7,711 nucleotides of DNA, taken from contig JAJUFW010000119.1 of assembly GCA_029263555.1 (NCBI GenBank), positions 1 through 7,711 of the forward strand. Reading direction: 5' to 3'. This document shows, piece by piece, positions 1 through 4,849 of the stretch. Position 1 is the stretch's first letter. The number at the start of each line of letters is the position of its first letter. This stretch comes from Alphaproteobacteria bacterium. GTDB lineage: Bacteria > Pseudomonadota > Alphaproteobacteria > DSM-16000 > Inquilinaceae. A model generated the notes under the pieces. It saw only the letters and a program-made list of their open reading frames with translations, was not told the DNA's origin and made no database searches. The position numbers and the translations under genes are program-made.

Positions 1-73
1 GGACGAGATCCTGAACTGGCTCGGCTACGACCAGGCGAGGATCCAGGACCTGCGCTCGGCAGGCGCGATCTGA
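1..73 (+). CDS. C-terminal end of a probable CaiB/BaiF family CoA-transferase (partial)
   Basis: Only the last 23 codons are present, read from base 2 and ending with TGA at 71-73; the gene begins outside the window. The visible tail, DEILNWLGYDQARIQDLRSA followed by GAI, has the pattern usual at the end of family III CoA-transferases: a 'T/D-E-(I/V)-L-x-x-L-G-Y' helix, a short acidic/polar helix, and a final A-G-(A/V)-(I/V). Such enzymes move CoA between carboxylic acids; formyl-CoA:oxalate CoA-transferase is one member. The gene lies 97 bp upstream of an NDP-forming acyl-CoA synthetase in the same direction, which fits a shared role in CoA thioester metabolism. The catalytic aspartate lies outside the window, so substrate and even family are inferred from a short tail alone. 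Confidence 0.55.
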   Translation, partial: DEILNWLGYDQARIQDLRSAGAI

Positions 74-90
74 TCCGATCTATTCAAGGC

Positions 91-114
91 GGCGGGGCCG
101 GAAGCGGTCCCGCC
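91..114 (+). other. GC-rich hairpin just after the transferase stop codon
   Basis: Bases 91-100 pair with 105-114: ten pairs including one G-U, closed by the loop GAAG (101-104). It starts 18 nt after the TGA. There is no T-run behind it, so it is not a typical intrinsic terminator; it may be a 3'-end stabiliser or processing signal, or a weak terminator. The structure is read by eye; its role is unknown. Confidence 0.4.
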
Positions 115-129
115 CGACGGCTCCATCAA

Positions 130-144
130 CCGCCCTGAGGGCGG
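130..144 (+). other. Small hairpin ahead of the acyl-CoA synthetase start
   Basis: CCGCCC (130-135) pairs with GGGCGG (139-144) around a TGA loop. It ends 14 nt before the purine-rich ribosome-binding stretch AAAGGGGGAAGG (156-167). A 6-bp GC stem is common by chance in DNA of this composition, so functional weight is low. Confidence 0.25.
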
Positions 145-170
145 CATAGATAAGTAAAGGGGGAAGGCCC

Positions 171-2324
171 ATGTCGATCGCTGTCGCCGAGCCGACCGGT
201 GGAACCAAGTCCGAAGTCCAGAAGATCCTGGCCCAGGCGAAGGCGGAGGGGCGCACCGCCCTGACCGCGCCGGAGGCGAAGACGCTATGCGAGCTGTACG
301 GCATACCCATCCCGCAGGAGGGGCTCGCCGCCTCGGCCGACCAGGCGGCCGAAATGGCCCAGGACATGGGGTTCCCGGTCGTCCTGAAGATCGTCTCGCC
401 CCAGATCCTGCACAAGACCGAAGCCGGGGGCGTGCTGGTCGGGCTGAAGAGCGCCGATGAGGTCAGGTCCGGCTTCCAGACGATCATGGACAATGCCCGC
501 CGCTACGATCCGAAGGCCGAGCTGCTTGGGGTCCAGGTCCAGCAGATGCTCAAAGGCGGCCAGGAGGTGATCGTCGGCGCGGTCACCGATCCCAGCTTCG
601 GCAAGCTCGTCGCCTTCGGCCTCGGCGGCATCCTTGTCGAGGTGCTGAAGGACATCACCTGCCGCCTGGCGCCGGTAAGCCGGGATGAGGCCCTGTCCAT
701 GATGTACGTCATCCAGGTGGCAGAGGTGCTGAAAGGCGTTCGCGGCGCCGATCCCGTCGACCGGAATGCGCTTGCCGACTTGATCGTGAACGTGTCGCGG
801 CTGGTCGACGAGGTGCCCGAGATCGTCGAGCTCGACCTTAATCCCGTCTTCGCGCGCGCCGACGGTGCGACCGCGGCGGATGTCCGGGTCGTGCTGGATT
901 TCGAGCCGGCCCCGCCTCGCTACCGGCCGAGCGAGGAGGAGATCCTCGCCAAGATGAACCGGATCATGCAGCCGGATGCCGTGGCCGTGATCGGCGCGTC
1001 GGCCGAGGACGGCAAGATCGGCAATTCGGTGATGAAGAACCTGATCAACGGCGGCTACAAGGGGCAGATCTATCCGATCCACCCCAAGGCCGACGAGATC
1101 CTGGGGATCAAGGCCTACCGCAGCGTCAAGGACGTGCCGGGCGACATCGACGTGGCGGTGTTCGCGATCCCGGCCAAGTTCGTCGCCCAGGCCCTGACCG
1201 AGGTCGGTGAGAAGAAGATCCCCGGAGCGGTCCTGATCCCGTCCGGCTTCGCCGAGACCGGGAACGTCGAGGGGCAGAAGGAGATCGTGGAGATTGCCCG
1301 GCGCTACGACGTCCGCCTGATGGGGCCGAACATCTACGGCTTCTACTACACGCCGAAAAATCTGTGCGCGACCTTCTGCACGCCCTTCGACGTGAAGGGC
1401 AGGGCGGCACTTTCCTCCCAGTCGGGCGGCATCGGCATGGCGATCATCGGCTTCAGCCGGTCGACGAAGATGGGCGTTTCGGCGATCGTCGGCCTCGGCA
1501 ACAAGTCGGATATCGACGAGGACGATCTCCTCACCTTCTTCGAGCATGACGACAATACCCAGGTCGTCGCCATGCATCTGGAGGATCTGAAGGACGGCCG
1601 GGCCTTCGCCGAAGCGGCCAAGCGGGTCTCCAAGAAGAAGCCGGTCGTCGTGCTCAAGGCGGGGCGCACCTCTCTCGGCGCCCGGGCGGCGAGCTCCCAT
1701 ACCGGGGCGCTGGCCGGCAACGACAAGATCTATGACGACGTCCTGCGGCAAAGCGGCGTCATCCGCGCCCGCAGCCTCCAGGATCTTCTTCAGTTCGCGC
1801 GGGGCATTCCGGTCCTGCCGACACCGAAGGGCGAGAACGTCGTCATCATCACCGGGGCCGGCGGGTCGGGCGTGCTGCTGTCGGACGCCTGTGTCGACAA
1901 CGGGCTGCACCTGATGAGCATGCCGGCGGACCTCGATGCCGCCTTCCGCAAGTTCATTCCGCCCTTCGGGGCTGCGGGCAATCCGGTCGACATCACCGGC
2001 GGCGAACCGCCGACCACCTACCGGAACACGATCAAGCTGGGGCTGGAGGACGATCGCATCCACGCGCTGATCCTGGGCTATTGGCACACGATCATCACGC
2101 CGCCCATGGTCTTCGCCAAGGTGGTGACGGAGGTCGTCGAGGAGATGCGCGCCAAGGGCATCGACAAGCCGATCGTGGCCTCGCTGGCCGGTGACGTGCA
2201 GGTCGAGGAGGCGTCGGAGTACCTCTATGACCACGGCATCGTGGCCTATCCCTACACGACCGAGATGCCGGTTGCGGTCCTCGGCGCCAAGTACAGATGG
2301 GCGCGCGCGGCCGGATTGCTCTAG
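171..2324 (+). CDS. NDP-forming acyl-CoA synthetase (acetate--CoA ligase, ADP-forming-like), 717 aa
   Basis: A single-chain member of the succinyl-CoA synthetase superfamily, which interconverts acid + CoA + NTP and acyl-CoA + NDP + phosphate through a phosphohistidine; probably cytosolic. An N-terminal ATP-grasp domain (about 15-240) shows HKTEAGG at 81-87, GQEVIVG from 130 and the metal-binding E-L-D-L-N-P at 220-225. A Rossmann CoA-binding domain follows, with VIGAS ending at S277 and GPN at 385-387. The ligase domain has SSQSGG at 415-420, and the phosphorylated histidine is most likely H510 in SSHTGALAGND. The order ATP-grasp first is a circular permutation of the alpha-then-beta order of many fused ADP-forming acetyl-CoA synthetases. 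The start is ATG 171, behind a GGGGG/AAGG stretch at 159-167. A strong terminator follows, so it likely ends the unit that includes the upstream transferase. The acid substrate cannot be told from sequence: acetate, or another short acid linked to the transferase, are options. Confidence 0.9.
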   Translation: MSIAVAEPTGGTKSEVQKILAQAKAEGRTALTAPEAKTLCELYGIPIPQEGLAASADQAAEMAQDMGFPVVLKIVSPQILHKTEAGGVLVGLKSADEVRSGFQTIMDNARRYDPKAELLGVQVQQMLKGGQEVIVGAVTDPSFGKLVAFGLGGILVEVLKDITCRLAPVSRDEALSMMYVIQVAEVLKGVRGADPVDRNALADLIVNVSRLVDEVPEIVELDLNPVFARADGATAADVRVVLDFEPAPPRYRPSEEEILAKMNRIMQPDAVAVIGASAEDGKIGNSVMKNLINGGYKGQIYPIHPKADEILGIKAYRSVKDVPGDIDVAVFAIPAKFVAQALTEVGEKKIPGAVLIPSGFAETGNVEGQKEIVEIARRYDVRLMGPNIYGFYYTPKNLCATFCTPFDVKGRAALSSQSGGIGMAIIGFSRSTKMGVSAIVGLGNKSDIDEDDLLTFFEHDDNTQVVAMHLEDLKDGRAFAEAAKRVSKKKPVVVLKAGRTSLGARAASSHTGALAGNDKIYDDVLRQSGVIRARSLQDLLQFARGIPVLPTPKGENVVIITGAGGSGVLLSDACVDNGLHLMSMPADLDAAFRKFIPPFGAAGNPVDITGGEPPTTYRNTIKLGLEDDRIHALILGYWHTIITPPMVFAKVVTEVVEEMRAKGIDKPIVASLAGDVQVEEASEYLYDHGIVAYPYTTEMPVAVLGAKYRWARAAGLL

Positions 2325-2338
2325 GTCGTCGCCAGGCT

Positions 2339-2383
2339 GAAAGGGGTCGTTCATCCGTTGTCGAACGACCCCTTTCTTGTCTT
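2339..2383 (+). terminator. Strong intrinsic terminator after the acyl-CoA synthetase gene
   Basis: A perfect 14-bp stem, GAAAGGGGTCGTTC (2339-2352) with GAACGACCCCTTTC (2363-2376), closed by a 10-nt loop and followed by the T-rich tail TTGTCTT. It begins 14 bp after the TAG at 2322-2324. It separates the upstream CoA unit from sucCD. Confidence 0.92.
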
Positions 2384-2409
2384 AACATGAGAGTCAGGCC
2401 CGCTATAAA
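2381..2409 (+). promoter_or_regulatory. Predicted housekeeping-sigma promoter of sucCD
   Basis: A -35 box CTTAAC (2381-2386) matches the alphaproteobacterial CTTGAC in five of six places. After exactly 17 bp comes the -10 box TATAAA (2404-2409). The -35 directly abuts the terminator tail. Transcription would start at about 2416, giving a leader of about 44 nt with the ribosome-binding site GGGAGGA (2444-2450) 9 nt before the sucC ATG. Predicted from sequence only. Confidence 0.7.
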
Positions 2410-2459
2410 GGCTGTAGATCGGTGGCCACGAAGGCCTGCTTCCGGGAGGACTCGCGCGG

Positions 2460-3656
2460 ATGAATATCCATGAGTATCAGGCGAAGAGCCTGTTGAAGGA
2501 GTATGGCGTGCCGGTGCCGCGGGGCGGCGTGGCGTTTACGCCGGAGGAGGCGTTGTCGGTCGCCGGCGAGCTTGGCGGACCGGTCTGGGTCGTGAAGTCG
2601 CAGATACATGCGGGCGGCCGTGGCGCGGGTCGGTTCCGGGACGATCCGTCTGGGAAGGGGGGCGTGCGAGTGGTGCGTTCTCTGGAGGCGGTCGGCGAGG
2701 CGGCGTCGGCGATGCTGGGCCGGGTTCTGGTGACGAAGCAGACGGGTCCGGCGGGCAAGGAGGTCAAGCGGGTCTATATCGAGGAGGGCTGCGCGATTGC
2801 GCGCGAGCTCTACCTGTCGCTGCTGGTCGACCGGGGGACGTCGCGGGTGACGGTGATTGCGTCGACCGAGGGCGGCATGGAGATCGAGGAGGTGGCGCGG
2901 CGGACGCCGGAGAAGATCGTGACGGTGGCGATCGATCCGGTGACGGGTCTGTCGGGCTATCACGGCCGCAAGGTGGCGTTTGCGCTGGGGCTGAGCGGCA
3001 AGCAGGTGGGCGCGGCGGTGAAGCTGCTGGGCGGCCTGTACCGGGCGTTCACGGAGCTGGACGCGGCGATTGTCGAGATCAATCCGCTGGTGGTGACGGA
3101 GGCGGGCGAGCTTCTGGCGCTGGACGCCAAGCTGGGCTTCGACGACAACGCGCTGTTCCGGCATCCGTCGATCGAGGCGCTGCGGGACGAGAGCGAGGAG
3201 GACCCGAAGGAGCTGGAGGCGGGCCGTCACGAGCTGAACTACATCGCGCTGGACGGCAATATCGGCTGCATGGTCAACGGCGCCGGTCTGGCGATGGCGA
3301 CGATGGACATCATCAAGCTCTATGGCGGGTCGCCGGCGAACTTCCTGGATGTCGGGGGCGGCGCGACGCGGGAGCGGGTGACGGCGGCGTTCAAGCTGAT
3401 CCTGTCGGACGCCAATGTCGAGGGCATTCTGGTGAACATCTTCGGCGGGATCATGCGCTGCGACGTGATCGCCGAGGGGGTGGTGGCGGCGGCGCGCGAG
3501 GTGTCGCTGCATGTGCCGCTGGTGGTCCGGCTGGAGGGCACGAATGTGGAGCTGGGCAAGAAGATTCTGAGCGAGAGCGGTCTGCCGATTCTGTCGGCCG
3601 ACGACCTGGCGGATGCCGCGGAGAAGATCGTCAAGGCCGTGAAGGAGGCCGCGTAA
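2460..3656 (+). CDS. sucC: Succinyl-CoA synthetase (succinate--CoA ligase) subunit beta, 398 aa
   Basis: The beta subunit of the TCA-cycle enzyme that converts succinyl-CoA + NDP + phosphate to succinate + NTP + CoA. It begins with the family signature MNIHEYQAK and has an ATP-grasp domain over about residues 1-215: K46, H50 and the G-G-R-G at 52-55 match the E. coli nucleotide-binding positions, and E206-I-N208-P plus D222 match the magnesium ligands (E. coli N199 and D213, shifted by 9). The flavodoxin-like CoA-ligase domain includes NGAGLAMATMD and FGGIMRCD. The 9-residue shift comes from an insertion at about 57-65 (GRFRDDPSG), making the protein longer than the 388-aa E. coli form. Malate--CoA ligase beta is a homologous alternative, but the chain reads like ordinary SucC and is followed by sucD and sucA. 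Codon use is strongly G-ending (about 40 GCG to 9 GCC for Ala). The start is set by GGGAGGA 9 nt upstream. Confidence 0.95.
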   Translation: MNIHEYQAKSLLKEYGVPVPRGGVAFTPEEALSVAGELGGPVWVVKSQIHAGGRGAGRFRDDPSGKGGVRVVRSLEAVGEAASAMLGRVLVTKQTGPAGKEVKRVYIEEGCAIARELYLSLLVDRGTSRVTVIASTEGGMEIEEVARRTPEKIVTVAIDPVTGLSGYHGRKVAFALGLSGKQVGAAVKLLGGLYRAFTELDAAIVEINPLVVTEAGELLALDAKLGFDDNALFRHPSIEALRDESEEDPKELEAGRHELNYIALDGNIGCMVNGAGLAMATMDIIKLYGGSPANFLDVGGGATRERVTAAFKLILSDANVEGILVNIFGGIMRCDVIAEGVVAAAREVSLHVPLVVRLEGTNVELGKKILSESGLPILSADDLADAAEKIVKAVKEAA

Positions 3657-3657
3657 G

Positions 3658-4533
3658 ATGGCGGTGTTGGTGGACCGGAACACGAAGGTGATCTGCCAGG
3701 GCTTTACCGGGGCCCAGGGGACGTTCCATTCGGAGCAGGCGATCGCCTATGGCACGCGCATGGTCGGCGGGGTGACGCCGGGCAAGGGCGGGACGCGGCA
3801 TCTGGACCTGCCGGTATACGACACGGTGGCGGAGGCGGTGGCGGCGACCGGGGCGACGGCGAGCGTGATCTATGTGCCGCCGCCGTTTGCGGCGGACGCG
3901 ATCCTGGAGGCGGTGGATGCCGAGCTGCCGCTGGTGGTGTGCATCACCGAGGGCATTCCGGTGCTCGACATGGTGCGGGTGAAGCGGGTGCTGGCCGGGT
4001 CGAAGACGCGGCTGATCGGGCCGAACTGCCCGGGGGTGATCACGCCGGGCGAGTGCAAGATCGGGATCATGCCGGGGCATATCCACCGGCGCGGCCGGAT
4101 CGGCATCGTCAGCCGCTCGGGCACGCTGACCTATGAGGCGGTGGCGCAGACGACGGCGGTCGGGCTCGGCCAGACGACCTGCATCGGCATCGGCGGCGAC
4201 CCGGTCAACGGCACCAACTTCATCGACTGCCTGGAAATGTTCCTGGCCGATCCGGAGACCGAGGGCATCATCATGATCGGCGAGATCGGCGGCTCGGCCG
4301 AGGTCGACGCGGCCGAGTTCCTGGCCCGGGAGCGGAGCCGGAAGCCGGTGGTCGGCTTCATCGCCGGCCGCACCGCCCCGCCCGGCCGGCGCATGGGCCA
4401 TGCCGGCGCCGTCATCAGCGGCGGCAACGACACCGCCGACTTCAAGATCGAGGCCCTCAAGGCCGCCGGCATCCACGTCGCCGACAGCCCCGCCGTCCTC
4501 GGTCAGACCATGCTGAAGGCAATGCAGGGCTGA
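3658..4533 (+). CDS. sucD: Succinyl-CoA synthetase (succinate--CoA ligase) subunit alpha, 291 aa
   Basis: The alpha subunit binds CoA and carries the phosphohistidine, pairing with SucC. The CoA-binding Rossmann domain shows GFTGAQGTFH at 15-24, GGVTPGKGGT further on and GPNCPGVITPGE from 121. The ligase domain shows SRSGTLTYEA, GIGGDP, GEIGGSAE at 208-215 and the active-site histidine H248 in RRMGHAG (E. coli H246). Length is normal for the family. The ATG lies 1 nt after the sucC TAA, and its ribosome-binding site AAGGAGG (3642-3648) sits inside the end of sucC, so the two subunits are translationally coupled. Codon use changes inside the gene: before about 4200 Ala is 15 GCG to 4 GCC, and after it 1 to 14; Thr and Val shift the same way. 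The protein stays intact across this break. Confidence 0.96.
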   Translation: MAVLVDRNTKVICQGFTGAQGTFHSEQAIAYGTRMVGGVTPGKGGTRHLDLPVYDTVAEAVAATGATASVIYVPPPFAADAILEAVDAELPLVVCITEGIPVLDMVRVKRVLAGSKTRLIGPNCPGVITPGECKIGIMPGHIHRRGRIGIVSRSGTLTYEAVAQTTAVGLGQTTCIGIGGDPVNGTNFIDCLEMFLADPETEGIIMIGEIGGSAEVDAAEFLARERSRKPVVGFIAGRTAPPGRRMGHAGAVISGGNDTADFKIEALKAAGIHVADSPAVLGQTMLKAMQG

Positions 4534-4563
4534 GGCCCAATGTACCGTCTCCGACGACGCCCT

Positions 4564-4612
4564 CCCGCCCTTTCCGATCGTGCCGGACCATGGTCCGGCC
4601 GACCCGGGCGGG
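4564..4612 (+). repeat. Nested inverted repeat with an 18-bp perfect palindrome
   Basis: CCCGCCC (4564-4570) pairs with GGGCGGG (4606-4612), enclosing the 18-bp perfect palindrome GCCGGACCATGGTCCGGC (4582-4599). As RNA the inner part folds as 7 bp with loop CATG. It starts 30 nt after the sucD stop. No T-run follows. It could be a 3'-end stabiliser of sucCD mRNA or a protein-binding palindrome. Confidence 0.6.
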
Positions 4613-4615
4613 TGT

Positions 4616-4633
4616 GCCGAATCGGACGGTCCG
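4616..4633 (+). repeat. Imperfect direct repeat, copy 1
   Basis: GCCGAATCGG (4616-4625) recurs exactly at 4777-4786, and the next bases are also alike (ACGGTCCG here, GCGTCCGG in the other copy). The copies are 161 bp apart within the same spacer. Confidence 0.45.
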
Positions 4634-4655
4634 AGCCTTGGCCTGAGGCCGTCCG
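4623..4655 (+). repeat. Inverted repeat (7-bp stem)
   Basis: CGGACGG (4623-4629) pairs with CCGTCCG (4649-4655) around a 19-nt loop. It overlaps copy 1 of the direct repeat and shares its last two bases with the next inverted repeat. It is modest alone and gains weight from its place in the series. Confidence 0.4.
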
Positions 4656-4702
4656 TCATCGATCCGGCGCCGAAAGGGCTGAAGTCGATGACGTATCGTC
4701 AT
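4654..4702 (+). promoter_or_regulatory. Two mutually exclusive hairpins sharing one strand (possible switch or operator)
   Basis: CGTCATCGA (4654-4662) can pair over 9 bp with TCGATGACG (4685-4693). ATGACG, the end of that second arm (4688-4693), can instead pair with CGTCAT (4697-4702) across a TAT loop. Both pairings cannot form at once. The local one is also a 15-nt inverted repeat in DNA, and the 10-bp palindrome TCATATATGA (4699-4708) overlaps it. This could be an RNA attenuator-like choice or an operator near a sucA promoter; neither is shown. Confidence 0.4.
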
Positions 4703-4707
4703 ATATG
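4679..4707 (+). promoter_or_regulatory. Weak candidate promoter for sucA
   Basis: TATATG (4702-4707) is the only AT-rich -10-like hexamer in the spacer. At 17-bp spacing the -35 would be CTGAAG (4679-4684), a poor match to CTTGAC. If real, it overlaps the inverted repeats at 4688-4708 and gives sucA a leader of roughly 135 nt with two hairpins. Transcription from the sucC promoter is the alternative. Confidence 0.22.
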
Positions 4708-4711
4708 AGAC

Positions 4712-4750
4712 GGGCGGAAGCTTGGGGGGCATGCCCCGGGGCTTCCGCCC
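4712..4750 (+). repeat. Long GC-rich hairpin with internal palindrome
   Basis: GGGCGGAAGC (4712-4721) pairs perfectly with GCTTCCGCCC (4741-4750). Inside it the 12-bp palindrome GGGGCATGCCCC (4726-4737) forms the tip with loop CATG, the same loop as in the 4582-4599 palindrome. Only one T follows, so it is not a classic terminator. Its end lies 99 bp before the sucA ATG. Confidence 0.65.
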
Positions 4751-4769
4751 TCGCCACTCGGTCGTCGGG

Positions 4770-4795
4770 GCCGGGCGCCGAATCGGGCGTCCGGC
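4770..4795 (+). repeat. 10-bp hairpin followed by TTT
   Basis: GCCGGGCGCC (4770-4779) pairs with GGCGTCCGGC (4786-4795), ten pairs with one G-U, around the loop GAATCG. TTT follows at 4796-4798, making this the most terminator-like element in the spacer, but the T tract is too short for confidence. Attenuation ahead of sucA is possible. Confidence 0.5.
4777..4794 (+). repeat. Imperfect direct repeat, copy 2
   Basis: GCCGAATCGG (4777-4786) repeats 4616-4625 exactly. This copy forms the loop and inner stem of the 4770-4795 hairpin, and the paired copies suggest duplication or a repeated binding site within the spacer. Confidence 0.45.
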
Positions 4796-4849
4796 TTTGC
4801 GGTCATCAGGGAAGTGGACCGGCATAACGCCGCCCACTCGAACAGGATC

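Larger units (their letters stand above)
4534..4849 (+). other. 316-bp structured spacer between sucD and sucA, no credible gene
   Basis: No convincing gene lies here. A 95-codon open frame from 4540 is Arg/Gly/Pro-rich, has no ribosome-binding site and resembles no known family. The interval is instead filled by consecutive inverted repeats (4564-4612, 4623-4655, 4654-4702, 4712-4750, 4770-4795) and contains one AT-rich island, ATATAT, near 4701-4706. None of the hairpins has a long T tail; the last is followed by TTT. This suggests mRNA processing, stability control or attenuation between sucCD and sucA, or a relic of palindromic repeats. It is described from sequence alone. Confidence 0.7.

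Noticed and set aside
285..2354. 689-codon open frame on the minus strand opposite the acyl-CoA synthetase
   Set aside because: It is rich in Arg, Asp, His and Leu with no recognisable domain, and mirrors a clearly conserved + strand gene; long antisense frames are expected where third positions are G/C.
2403..3683. 426-codon minus-strand frame opposite sucC
   Set aside because: Arg/His/Gln-rich, low-complexity translation with no family features; an antisense shadow of sucC.
2460..4533. Malate--CoA ligase (mtkAB) instead of succinyl-CoA synthetase
   Set aside because: The two families are homologous, but both chains read like ordinary alphaproteobacterial SucC and SucD, and sucA follows; no serine-cycle gene is seen.
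3631..4659. 342-codon minus-strand frame opposite sucD and part of the spacer
   Set aside because: Its composition is of the shadow type and no motif is recognisable; sucD on the other strand is certain.
4564..4795. CRISPR array or insertion-sequence ends in the spacer
   Set aside because: The repeats differ in sequence and spacing, there are no regular direct repeats with spacers, no transposase and no matching terminal inverted repeats.
4540..4827. 95-codon + strand frame filling the sucD-sucA spacer
   Set aside because: No ribosome-binding site, Arg/Gly/Pro/Ser-rich, overlaps the inverted repeats throughout and resembles no known protein; openness is expected in DNA of this GC content.
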